A stretch of 64,000 nt of DNA from JBAYDV01 sp041672845. Its GTDB lineage: Bacteria; Bacteroidota; Bacteroidia; Bacteroidales; UBA932. The translations under genes and the position numbers were made by a program. Below are positions 52,444 through 61,638 of the stretch, in pieces. The DNA lies in NCBI GenBank assembly GCA_041672845.1, contig JBAYYV010000001.1:391133-455132 (forward strand). Direction: 5' to 3'. A model generated the notes under the pieces. It was not told the origin of the DNA. It searched no databases and saw only the letters and a list, made by a program, of their open reading frames with translations. The stretch's first letter is position 1; each line of letters starts with the position of its first letter.

Positions 52444-53433
52444 TTATAAACTGAAAATTAACCAGCTGATATAAGTTATATATATGATTAAGAAAAATAG
52501 ACCATTCCATCTATCCATATATTTTTTCTTTCCTATAAAACTTACTAATAGTAATAAGATAGAAGATAATAAGACTAAGGATATATCTATAATACCGATA
52601 TTATTTAAAGTAAGTGGATGTATAAGAGCGGAACCCCCTAATATTAATAAGATATTAGAAATATTAGATCCTACTATGTTTCCTAAAGCTAGCTGACCAC
52701 GGCCTTTTAAAGCAGCTGTTAAAGAAGCAGCTAATTCAGGAAGAGATGTTCCTAAGGCCATTATAGTAATTCCGATGAAAGCATCTGATACACCGGCTTT
52801 AGTAGCTAATGTACTAGCTGAACTGACAAATATATTACCTCCTATGATTAACCCGGCTAAACCACCTAAAATAGTTATTATAGCCCATTTGGTAGTTTTA
52901 ATTTTACTAGGTATTTTTTCTTCTATTTTACTTTCTGCAAAATTATCTTTTTTGAATCTTAAGAATTTAAAAGGCTTAAAAGAAAAATACATGAAAATAG
53001 CAAAACTTAACAAAAATAAGGCACCTTCTATCCTTCCTATATTATTAGGTTCTCCCAGAAAGAATTGATTTCCTAAACAGAAGAAAAAAAGTAGGAGAGA
53101 TGCTAATATACAAAATGGTATATCCTGATATAAATTATTTTTGGTATAACCCAAAGGTTTAATCATAGCTACCAAACCTAAAATTAGAAATGTATTAGCA
53201 AGGTTTGAACCGACTATATTGCCTACAGCCATATCACATTTTCCTTCTATAGCAGAAATAAAACTTACAACCATTTCAGGGGTAGATGTACCTATACCGA
53301 CTATGGTCATTCCGACTACGAATTGAGATATCCCTAATTTTTTAGCGACAGAAGTAGAACCTTCTACTAAAAAATTAGAGCCATAAACTATAAGAAATAA
53401 TCCAATAATTAATTCTAGAATCAGAATAAGCAT
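52444..53433 (-). CDS. Sodium/calcium exchanger family protein (CaxA/YrbG type)
   Basis: A 329-residue inner-membrane antiporter with about ten spans and two inverted alpha repeats: GTSTPEMVVSF with GNIVGSNLANTFLILG in the first half and GTSLPELAASL with GNIVGSNISNILLILG in the second. The acidic residues in the two GTSxPE motifs bind Ca2+. A hydrophilic lysine-rich loop lies near residues 155-180. The gene follows carB by 34 bases and may be transcribed with carAB. Ion choice (Ca2+, Na+, possibly K+) is by family. Confidence 0.9.
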   Translation of the reverse strand: MLILILELIIGLFLIVYGSNFLVEGSTSVAKKLGISQFVVGMTIVGIGTSTPEMVVSFISAIEGKCDMAVGNIVGSNLANTFLILGLVAMIKPLGYTKNNLYQDIPFCILASLLLFFFCLGNQFFLGEPNNIGRIEGALFLLSFAIFMYFSFKPFKFLRFKKDNFAESKIEEKIPSKIKTTKWAIITILGGLAGLIIGGNIFVSSASTLATKAGVSDAFIGITIMALGTSLPELAASLTAALKGRGQLALGNIVGSNISNILLILGGSALIHPLTLNNIGIIDISLVLLSSILLLLVSFIGKKKYMDRWNGLFFLIIYITYISWLIFSL

Positions 53434-53467
53434 ATATATTTTCTATTAATTATATTTATTATTTACA

Positions 53468-56400
53468 CTATTGATATTCGTCCCAAGATTTTATTTGAAT
53501 ATCATCTATAGTCATACTACAGAATGATATTATAAAGGCTGCCGCCAGTCTTGGATTAGTAATTAATGGAACATTGAAGTCAATAGCAGCTCTTCTTAGA
53601 GCATAACCATCATCAAGTTCTACTTTAGAAAGATTTCTAGGAATGTTTATTACTAAATCTATCTTTCCTTCATGAATCATTGAAAGTGCTTGTGGATCTT
53701 TCTTTTCAGAAGGTCTATTAACTAAAGTACAGTCTATATCATTTTCTTTTAAGTAATTATAAGTTCCTTTAGTAGCATATAATTTATAATCTTTTTTAGC
53801 TAATAGTTCACAAGGAAATAATAATTCTGCTTTTTGTTTAGCTGTACCAGACGATATAAGTATATTTTTTTCTGGAATAGTTTGTCCTACAGAAATCATA
53901 GATTTAAGAATAGCTTCGTTAGTATCATCTCCTATACATCCTACTTCACCAGTAGATGACATATCTACACCTAATACAGGGTCAGCTTTCTGAAGACGAG
54001 AGAAAGAAAATTGAGAGGCTTTTATACCTACATAATCAAGGTCGAAAGCAGATTTTTCAGGTTTAACTACTTTTTCTCCTATCATTATTTTAGTAGCTAG
54101 TTCTATAAGATTTAATTTTAAGACTTTAGAAGCAAAAGGGAAACTCCTAGAAGCTCTTAAGTTACATTCTATTACTTTTATATCATTTTCTTTAGCTAAG
54201 AATTGAATATTGAATGGACCTGATATTTCTAAAGCTCCGGCTATTTTTTTAGCTATTTTCTTAATTCTTCTAGCAGTTTCTACATAAAGTTTCTGAGGAG
54301 GGAATTGTATAGTGGCATCACCTGAGTGAACTCCAGCAAATTCTATGTGTTCTTCTATAGCGTATGCCATAACTTCACCATTAGAAGCTACTGCATCAAA
54401 TTCTATTTCTTTGGCATTCTGTATAAATTCACTTACTACCACAGGATGTTTCTTAGAAACTTCAGATGCTAGTTTTAAGAATTCTTTTAATTCTGTCTTA
54501 TTTGAACATACATTCATAGCAGCACCAGAAAGCACGTATGAAGGTCTAACTAATACAGGGAATCCTACTTTATCTACGAAAACATCTATATCGTTTAGAG
54601 ATGTTAATTCATTCCATCTAGGCTGGTCTATTTTCAATTTATCTAACATAGCTGAGAATCTATTTCTATCTTCAGCATTATCTATACTATCAGCTTTAGT
54701 ACCTAATAAATGAACTTTAGATTTATTTAATCTATAAGCTAAGTTATTAGGAATTTGACCTCCTACAGATACTACTATTCCGTTAGGAACTTCTTTTTCA
54801 TAGATATCCATAACTCTTTCATAAGTAAGTTCGTCGAAATATAATCTGTCACACATGTCATAGTCTGTAGAAACTGTTTCAGGATTATAATTTATCATTA
54901 CTCCTCTCCATCCAGCATTTCTGATAGTATTTAAGGCATTTACACTACACCAATCAAATTCTACAGAAGAACCGATTCTATAAGCACCAGAGCCTAATAC
55001 TATAATAGATTTTTTATCTTTTTCATAATCTATATCATCAGCAGTACCGCTATATGTTAGATATAGATAATTAGTTTGTGCAGGATATTCAGCTGCTAAA
55101 GTATCTATTTGTTTAACTACTGGTATAATACCTAAACTCTTACGATACTTTCTAATCATTTCTACTACGATATCTTGATCGATTTTATCTTTATATATAA
55201 AACGACCTAATTGGAAATCGGAAAAACCTTGAACCTTAGCTTTTTTTAGAAGATCATAATCAAGCTGAGAAGTATCAGAAAGTTTTAATAATTCTCTTGA
55301 TGTTTCTATTATATTATATAGTTTGTATAAGAACCAATTATCTATTTTAGTAAGTTTATGTATTTCTTCTACGGTATATCCGTTTTCAAAAGCTTTAGCT
55401 ATTACGAAAACACGATTATCAGTAGGTTCTCTTAAAGCTTTATCTATATCGTGTACTACGATTTCTTTATTAGCAGTAAATCCATGAGCACCTTGACCTA
55501 TCATTCTTAAACCTTTTTGAATACTTTCCTCAAAAGTTCTACCGATAGCCATTACTTCACCGATAGATTTCATACTACTACCGATTTGTCTAGATACACC
55601 GTGGAATTTAGATAAATCCCAGCGAGGGATCTTACAAACAATATAGTCTAAAGCGGGTTCGAAGAACGCTGAAGTGGTTTTAGTAATAGAGTTCTTTAAG
55701 TCAAATAAACCATAGCCTAATCCTAATTTGGCAGCAATAAAGGCTAGGGGATAGCCGGTAGCTTTAGAAGCTAGGGCAGAAGAACGACTTAATCTAGCAT
55801 TCACTTCTATGACTTTATAATCTGTAGATTTAGGATCAAAAGCAAACTGTACATTACATTCTCCTACAATACCTATATGTCTTACTATTTTAATAGAAAG
55901 TTCTCTTAATTTATTACTTTCATAATTGTTTAATGTTTGACAAGGAGCTACGACTATACTTTCCCCGGTGTGAATTCCAAGTGGATCGAAATTTTCCATA
56001 TTACATACAGTAATACAGTTATCATATTTATCTCTTACTACTTCATATTCTATTTCTTTCCATCCTTTAAGAGATTTTTCGACTAATATTTGAGAAGAAT
56101 AAGTGAAGGATTTTTCAGCTAGTTTATTAAGTTCTTCTTCATTATCGCAGAATCCACTTCCTAAACCTCCTAAGGCATATGCGGCTCTAAGAATGACTGG
56201 GTAGCCTAAATGGGCAGCAGCCTTTCTAGCATCCTCTATATTTTTTGCTGCATGACTTTTGATAGTATGAACATTAATTTCATTTAGTTTGTCTATGAAA
56301 AACTCACGATCTTCTGTATTTATTATAGATTGAATAGGAGTACCTAGGACTTTTACTTTATTTTTAGAAAGAATTTTAGATTTATAAAGTGATACTCCAC

Positions 56401-56686
56401 AGTTTAAAGCTGTTTGGCCACCAAAAGAAAGTAATATACCCTGAGGTTTTTCTTTCTTTATTACTTTTTCTACGAAGTAAGGTGTAACGGGAAGGAAATA
56501 TATTTTATCTGCTACTCCTTCAGATGTCTGTACTGTAGCAATATTTGGATTAATTAATACGGTTACAATACCTTCTTCCTTCATTGCTTTTAAAGCTTGA
56601 GAGCCAGAATAATCGAATTCCCCAGCTTCACCTATTTTAAGTGCGCCAGAACCCAATATCAATACTTTTTTTATACTTTTATCCAT
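53468..56686 (-). CDS. carB: Carbamoyl phosphate synthase large subunit
   Basis: A full-length 1072-residue CarB made of two homologous ATP-grasp halves (starts KKVLILGSGALKIGEAGEFDYSG and KSIIVLGSGAYRIGSSVEFDW, given in part) and the C-terminal allosteric MGS domain (about 940-1072). It uses bicarbonate, ammonia from CarA and two ATP to make carbamoyl phosphate for pyrimidines and arginine. Motifs such as EKSLKGWKEIEYEVVRD and EVNARLSRSSALASKATG are intact. It is co-transcribed with carA, 11 bases away. Confidence 0.97.
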   Translation of the reverse strand: MDKSIKKVLILGSGALKIGEAGEFDYSGSQALKAMKEEGIVTVLINPNIATVQTSEGVADKIYFLPVTPYFVEKVIKKEKPQGILLSFGGQTALNCGVSLYKSKILSKNKVKVLGTPIQSIINTEDREFFIDKLNEINVHTIKSHAAKNIEDARKAAAHLGYPVILRAAYALGGLGSGFCDNEEELNKLAEKSFTYSSQILVEKSLKGWKEIEYEVVRDKYDNCITVCNMENFDPLGIHTGESIVVAPCQTLNNYESNKLRELSIKIVRHIGIVGECNVQFAFDPKSTDYKVIEVNARLSRSSALASKATGYPLAFIAAKLGLGYGLFDLKNSITKTTSAFFEPALDYIVCKIPRWDLSKFHGVSRQIGSSMKSIGEVMAIGRTFEESIQKGLRMIGQGAHGFTANKEIVVHDIDKALREPTDNRVFVIAKAFENGYTVEEIHKLTKIDNWFLYKLYNIIETSRELLKLSDTSQLDYDLLKKAKVQGFSDFQLGRFIYKDKIDQDIVVEMIRKYRKSLGIIPVVKQIDTLAAEYPAQTNYLYLTYSGTADDIDYEKDKKSIIVLGSGAYRIGSSVEFDWCSVNALNTIRNAGWRGVMINYNPETVSTDYDMCDRLYFDELTYERVMDIYEKEVPNGIVVSVGGQIPNNLAYRLNKSKVHLLGTKADSIDNAEDRNRFSAMLDKLKIDQPRWNELTSLNDIDVFVDKVGFPVLVRPSYVLSGAAMNVCSNKTELKEFLKLASEVSKKHPVVVSEFIQNAKEIEFDAVASNGEVMAYAIEEHIEFAGVHSGDATIQFPPQKLYVETARRIKKIAKKIAGALEISGPFNIQFLAKENDIKVIECNLRASRSFPFASKVLKLNLIELATKIMIGEKVVKPEKSAFDLDYVGIKASQFSFSRLQKADPVLGVDMSSTGEVGCIGDDTNEAILKSMISVGQTIPEKNILISSGTAKQKAELLFPCELLAKKDYKLYATKGTYNYLKENDIDCTLVNRPSEKKDPQALSMIHEGKIDLVINIPRNLSKVELDDGYALRRAAIDFNVPLITNPRLAAAFIISFCSMTIDDIQIKSWDEYQ

Positions 56687-56697
56687 GGTTTAAGAAG

Positions 56698-57765
56698 TTA
56701 AAGAAGTTTTATAAAATCATCAAAAATAAATTCAGTGTCTACTGGTCCACTTGAAGCTTCTGGGTGAAACTGAACTGAGAAAAATTTCTTATTTTTATTA
56801 ATAATACCCTCATTGGTACCATCATTCATATTAATATAAAGTGGATTCCAATCATTTGGTAAAGTATCTGTATTTACTGCATATCCATGATTCTGAGATG
56901 TTATATAACATTTTTCTGTTCCTACTCGCCTCACAGGCTGATTATGGCTTCTATTACCATATTTCATTTTATAAGTAGTAGCTCCGGCTGCGTGGGCTAG
57001 AAGCTGATTCCCAAGACAGATTCCTAAAATAGGCTTATCTACTGTCATGGCTTTTTTAAGGTGATTGATAGTAGTAGTTAATAATTTAGGATCACCAGGA
57101 CCATTTGATATAAATAATCCGTCATATTCTAATGTATTAAAGTCATAATCCCAAGGTACTCTAATAATATTTACATTTCTTTTTTGAAAACATCTGATAA
57201 TATTATGTTTTACACCACAGTCGACCATAACTATAGTTTTTTCACCACCTATATCATATTTAAGAACTTTCTTACAAGAAACTTTATCGACTTGATTTTC
57301 TAAATTAGGATCTTTAATATTAGTATTTACATTAAATCCTCTAGGGACTATGGTACCTAACATAGAACCTTCAGTTCTTAGAGTTTTGGTTATTTCTCTA
57401 GTATCTATACCCCATATACCTGGGATTTTATTTTCCTTAAGCCATTCATCGAGACTCTTTACTGCGGCCCAATGGCTATAGTTCTTAGAATAATCGGAGA
57501 TAATTACACCTTTAACGTGAATTTTCTCCGATTCTAAATTTTTAGAGATGCCGTTTTCAATAATATTTTCAGGCACTCCGTAATTACCGATTAATGGATA
57601 AGTGATACATAATATTTGACCAGAATAGGAGGGGTCGGTCAGAGATTCTGGATATCCTACCATAGCCGTATTAAATACGACTTCTCCTTCAGTCGGATAC
57701 TCATACCCAAATGAATAGCCTTGAAACTCAAGGCTATTTTGTAAATGTAATATCGCTTCTTTCAT
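56698..57765 (-). CDS. carA: Carbamoyl phosphate synthase small subunit (glutaminase)
   Basis: Class I glutamine amidotransferase subunit of 355 residues that supplies ammonia to CarB. The catalytic Cys lies in GICLGNQLLAHAAG and the His/Glu of the triad in VQFHPEAS; the N-terminal CarA domain contains FNTAMVGYPESLTDPSY. A TAAATTTG -7 box at 57777-57770 sits only five bases before the ATG, so the message may have almost no leader. Confidence 0.97.
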   Translation of the reverse strand: MKEAILHLQNSLEFQGYSFGYEYPTEGEVVFNTAMVGYPESLTDPSYSGQILCITYPLIGNYGVPENIIENGISKNLESEKIHVKGVIISDYSKNYSHWAAVKSLDEWLKENKIPGIWGIDTREITKTLRTEGSMLGTIVPRGFNVNTNIKDPNLENQVDKVSCKKVLKYDIGGEKTIVMVDCGVKHNIIRCFQKRNVNIIRVPWDYDFNTLEYDGLFISNGPGDPKLLTTTINHLKKAMTVDKPILGICLGNQLLAHAAGATTYKMKYGNRSHNQPVRRVGTEKCYITSQNHGYAVNTDTLPNDWNPLYINMNDGTNEGIINKNKKFFSVQFHPEASSGPVDTEFIFDDFIKLL

Positions 57766-57769
57766 ACTG

Positions 57770-57777
57770 CAAATTTA
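57770..57777 (-). promoter_or_regulatory. -7 box directly in front of carA
   Basis: TAAATTTG on the minus strand fits TAnnTTTG exactly and ends five bases before the carA ATG (57765). No clear TTG at 19-21 bases was seen. If used, the transcript would be leaderless or nearly so. Confidence 0.4.
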
Positions 57778-57830
57778 GGAAATTAATACGTATATTAAAA
57801 TATTCTTATTTAGGATTTATTATCCTTTTT

Positions 57831-59156
57831 CTATGATTTAGATGCTTTTTCATCATCTTCTATTAACTTAAGTAATTTATCTATAGCTACTTCTTGAGGA
57901 ACATGACGAAATACAGGCTTCTTTTTTCTGTAAATACTAACTAGATTTTTAGTTTCACCTACGTATCCATAATCTGCATCTGCCATTTCTCCAGGACCAT
58001 TTACTATACACCCCATAACAGCTATTACATAACCCTTTAGATGAGAAGTTCTTCTTTTGACTTCATTAAAAGCAGTTTGAAGATCATATTTGGTGCGACC
58101 ACATCCTGGACATGCTATATATTCGCATTTATCAAATTTTAATCTAGCAGCTTGAAGTATTTGCGATTTAAATAATTTTTTTTCGTCGTCGGTTATCTCT
58201 ATACCATTTATTTTAGCATTTAATGTGAAATCTGTAATAGTTCTTTTCATAAGAAGAGGGCCTAAAGTACAAGAAGCTTCACATAAAAATTGATCTTTAT
58301 TTATAGAATCAAAAGAAAAATGAGGAACAGAACCTTTTTCTATTTCTATAAATTTATATTTATGATTATTATAAAAATCTGCTATATATTTACCGAAGAT
58401 AACTTCATTAACAGGATCTTCAGTAAGAGATATTCTAATAGTTTCACCTATCCCTTTAGATAAAAAACATGAAAGACCTACAGCAGATTTAATTCTACCT
58501 TCATCGCCGTTTCCAGCCTCCGTAACGCCCAGGTGTAAAGGGAATATAATTCCTTTTTCCTCCATCCATTCTTCTAATAAAGTATAGGCTTCAGTCATCA
58601 CTAAAGTATTGCTTGCTTTAAGTGATAGGACTATATTATAGAAATCTTCTTCTATACACATATTTACCCATTCTATCATCGCTTCTTTCATTCCTTTAGC
58701 TGTATTACCATATTTTTGAGTAATGCGCTCTCCTAATGAACCATGATTAATACCTATTCTTACTGCAGTATTATTTTTCTTACAAACAATTATAAATTTC
58801 TTAAATTCTCTTAAGGCTTTTTCATGAGTAGGAGCAAAATTACCAGGGTTAATACGAACTTTATCAGCTACTTCAGCAGCAGCAATAGCTACTTTAGTAG
58901 AAAAATGTACATCTGCTATAATAGGGCAGTTTATGCCTTCCTCGTGAAGTTTTTCGATAATAATTCCTAGAGATTTGACTTCAGTTAAACCTTGGGTAGT
59001 TAGACGAATTAATTCCGAACCTTTTTTAGCAAATTTACGGCATTGCTGTAAAGCTGATTCGATATTATTAGTATCTACATTACACATGGTTTGAACGGTG
59101 ATATGAGAATCTCTTTCTAAGATTAAGTCTTTTATTTTTACTATTATTTTTTTCAT
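57831..59156 (-). CDS. ispG: 4-hydroxy-3-methylbut-2-enyl diphosphate synthase (IspG/GcpE)
   Basis: Iron-sulfur enzyme of the MEP isoprenoid pathway, 441 residues from ATG 59156. The N-terminal TIM barrel starts VQTMCNVDT and has LIRLTTQG, ADVHFSTKVA, VRINPGN and HLGVTEAGNGDEG. The C-terminal cluster domain has CPGCGRTKYDLQ, then VMGCIVNGPGEMADADYG, with the three Cys and the Glu that hold the [4Fe-4S] cluster. Between them, about residues 260-350, is a linker longer than in E. coli IspG but, as I recall, much shorter than the inserted domain of most Bacteroidota and plant enzymes. The start overlaps the upstream stop by one base (TAATG). It acts in the cytoplasm and needs flavodoxin or ferredoxin. 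Confidence 0.92.
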   Translation of the reverse strand: MKKIIVKIKDLILERDSHITVQTMCNVDTNNIESALQQCRKFAKKGSELIRLTTQGLTEVKSLGIIIEKLHEEGINCPIIADVHFSTKVAIAAAEVADKVRINPGNFAPTHEKALREFKKFIIVCKKNNTAVRIGINHGSLGERITQKYGNTAKGMKEAMIEWVNMCIEEDFYNIVLSLKASNTLVMTEAYTLLEEWMEEKGIIFPLHLGVTEAGNGDEGRIKSAVGLSCFLSKGIGETIRISLTEDPVNEVIFGKYIADFYNNHKYKFIEIEKGSVPHFSFDSINKDQFLCEASCTLGPLLMKRTITDFTLNAKINGIEITDDEKKLFKSQILQAARLKFDKCEYIACPGCGRTKYDLQTAFNEVKRRTSHLKGYVIAVMGCIVNGPGEMADADYGYVGETKNLVSIYRKKKPVFRHVPQEVAIDKLLKLIEDDEKASKS

Positions 59157-59827
59157 TAAAAATGGTAATATAGAGTTATTCCAGGTGATATCTGATATGG
59201 ATGTATATGTATCCAATATATGTTGTCTATTTTTTTAGGATCATATAAAAAACTGAAAGAATATTTAAATTCTGTTTCTATGTGTATTTCAAAATGATGC
59301 ATCCGGATAGCAAAACCAATATTCGAATCTATACCATAATCCCATCTAGGATCGGCGTTATTAAAACCATTATTTTGATCTGTTGTTAATCTGTATCCTA
59401 AGTAAGGGCCAAAAGAAAATAAAACTCTATATTTTTCTCCTATATTGTAATGTATAGCAGTTAAAATAGGAACTTCTATATTAGTCGTAGTTTGCTTCAA
59501 TTCATTATATTCCTCATTATCACAGTTAGGAATAAATTCATATTCTGAATAACGAATACCAGTTTGAATACCAAAATAATTAAAAGCCCACATAGGATGA
59601 TAATAAGTATACATTAAACTTATATTCTTAACCTTTTTAGCATATTTAGGAGACATATCAGGCCAAGTAAAAGCATTGGTGAAGGCATAATTATACTTAA
59701 CTCCTATAAGATGTTCCTTCATGTTAGGATCTAACTTATAAGTAATAGTATCCATCTCAAATGATTGTGCAAATATGGGGAATACACTAAATACAGCACA
59801 TATAATTATTAATAAAGTTTTTTTCAT
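59156..59827 (-). CDS. Outer-membrane beta-barrel protein (PorT-like)
   Basis: A 223-residue exported protein: signal peptide 1-20 (cleavage after IFA), then about eight alternating amphipathic strands such as HLIGVKYNYAF, YFGIQTGIRYSEYEF, VPILTAIHYNI and VLFSFGPYLGYRL, and an aromatic C-terminal residue (YYHF). This is the small outer-membrane barrel type common in Bacteroidota (OMP_b-brl_2). No specific role is known. It overlaps the upstream lipoprotein gene by four bases and the ispG start by one, so it is part of a coupled translation unit. Confidence 0.85.
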   Translation of the reverse strand: MKKTLLIIICAVFSVFPIFAQSFEMDTITYKLDPNMKEHLIGVKYNYAFTNAFTWPDMSPKYAKKVKNISLMYTYYHPMWAFNYFGIQTGIRYSEYEFIPNCDNEEYNELKQTTTNIEVPILTAIHYNIGEKYRVLFSFGPYLGYRLTTDQNNGFNNADPRWDYGIDSNIGFAIRMHHFEIHIETEFKYSFSFLYDPKKIDNIYWIHIHPYQISPGITLYYHF

Positions 59828-61638
59828 TTAGAAAACATTTCTTTAAGGTCTATTTCTTGTTCTAAATCTATTCTCTTAGGTAACTTTAACAAGTAAGCAT
59901 TTTCACTATTTCCTGTACCAAATTTAAATAATAGTACTTTCTCTGGTTGTTTATGCTCTAAAAGATTCCCAGTATCTAACATATTATTATTATTTCTATC
60001 CTGAGTGATTCTAAAAGCATATTTTCCTTCCTTTAAATAAGGAAAGAGTAAATCTTTATCATTATGTACATAAAAATGTTTTAGAATTTTAGTTCTAGAT
60101 TTGTCAGTCATTTCTATTATATAATTACCTATTACGTTACGTAATTTAATGGTAATAGAACTCAAATCATCATTCTGAGGAAGATTAATCTTCTTAACTA
60201 AACTATCACAATAAAATCCATTAATATTTTGGAAAATTCTATGAGGTAAATTGATAATATAATCATTACCGGCTGTTATTTTTTCTTTTAAACGAATATA
60301 ATAAATTCTATTAATTAAACTATCTTGAATAATTGTAAATTTCTGTGGAATAGTCTGTTGTTTAGGAGTGATAGCATTTATAATAATTTTATCAAATTCT
60401 TTTTTTATAAGAGGATAATCAAAATCTAAAATGATACCATCCTGATCTATATTAGCAGGAATAGCTGTCATTTTCATTTTAGCGACAGTATCTATAACTT
60501 CCTTATAATCTCCATAATCATCTTTTTTATATTTAGGCTTGGGACGAATCATTATCAAACTATCTGATACGGGTTTGAGTACATTTAAACTATCATCAGT
60601 CTTTAAATATTTAACGTACATATGAAGAGTATCAGGTATTTTATGCTGGTCATTTATCCAAATAGCTAAACTGTCTTCGGTGTTGTTCCATTGTTTAATA
60701 AGAGAAGTAGAATCAATTTCTTTTAGTGTAATAGAATTAACTTTAGCATATCTAGTACCAAAAGTCAAATACATCATTCGAATAGCAGATCTTCCGGAAT
60801 TCTTTAGATATTGTCTAGATGATATTTCTTTAAATAAAGAAAGCCTGATATCAGATTTTCTAGATAAACAAGTATTAGTATCTTTTAAAGATATAGAAGA
60901 TAATTCTAAAGTATCAGGACTCATAATTTTGGTGGGAATAAAAATCGAGTCCATAAATGCTATTTTATCCATACCTATGTCATACCGATTATTATTATCT
61001 TTATCCTCAATAGCATAAACTTTCATCGGTAAAGATTTTATATTTCTCATAACAAAAAATCCCCATTCATCTGTCTTGCTTATATAATCTGGATTCTTTT
61101 TTATGACAGCCGAATCTGATAAATCAGAATAAAACATGACTTTAATACCAGAAAGCGGTACTAAGGTTTGATAATCCATAACAATACCAGTAGTATATAT
61201 AGAGTCTATATCTATACCAGTAGAGAAAGTATAGGAAAATGGAGGTAATTTATTTCCTTCGTTATTATCTTTTATAGAAGCTCCGAAATTAAGAGTATAG
61301 GTGGTATTAGATTTTAAAGAATCTTCAAAATTCACTACAATACTTTTACCATTAATCTTAGTTTTTAATCTAGAATCAATAGGCGGAGAAAGATAAATTT
61401 CTTGGGTGGAATTTTGCAGAACTACATATTCGTTAAATTTGATTCTGATTTTACTATCTCCTTTATTAATAGGATGATTTATTTGATTATTTTCAGGGAT
61501 CATTTCTACTACTATAGGGGCTAAAGTATCTTTTGGACCACCTGTAGGAGCTTGAGAAGTATTAGCACAAGAATAAAATAACTGGCTAATTATTAGTATA
61601 GTGAGAACAATAACTGTAGGGACTAATACTTTTTTCAT
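59824..61638 (-). CDS. Ig-like domain lipoprotein
   Basis: A 604-residue lipoprotein. The signal ends in a lipobox with Cys24 (LFYSCANTSQ), followed by APTGGPKD, a sequence that recurs in a Bacteroidota family. Residues about 38-140 form an Ig-like (Big_5) domain: IRIKFNEYVVLQN, TYTLNFGASIKDNNEG and YTFSTG. The remaining 460 residues are beta-rich with several repeats of DxNxNxxxD-like turns (DKDNNNRYDIG, DRNNNNMLDTG), possibly calcium sites. It would lie at the periplasmic or outer surface of the outer membrane. It shares four bases with relA upstream and with the barrel gene downstream; function unknown. Confidence 0.85.
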   Translation of the reverse strand: MKKVLVPTVIVLTILIISQLFYSCANTSQAPTGGPKDTLAPIVVEMIPENNQINHPINKGDSKIRIKFNEYVVLQNSTQEIYLSPPIDSRLKTKINGKSIVVNFEDSLKSNTTYTLNFGASIKDNNEGNKLPPFSYTFSTGIDIDSIYTTGIVMDYQTLVPLSGIKVMFYSDLSDSAVIKKNPDYISKTDEWGFFVMRNIKSLPMKVYAIEDKDNNNRYDIGMDKIAFMDSIFIPTKIMSPDTLELSSISLKDTNTCLSRKSDIRLSLFKEISSRQYLKNSGRSAIRMMYLTFGTRYAKVNSITLKEIDSTSLIKQWNNTEDSLAIWINDQHKIPDTLHMYVKYLKTDDSLNVLKPVSDSLIMIRPKPKYKKDDYGDYKEVIDTVAKMKMTAIPANIDQDGIILDFDYPLIKKEFDKIIINAITPKQQTIPQKFTIIQDSLINRIYYIRLKEKITAGNDYIINLPHRIFQNINGFYCDSLVKKINLPQNDDLSSITIKLRNVIGNYIIEMTDKSRTKILKHFYVHNDKDLLFPYLKEGKYAFRITQDRNNNNMLDTGNLLEHKQPEKVLLFKFGTGNSENAYLLKLPKRIDLEQEIDLKEMFSK

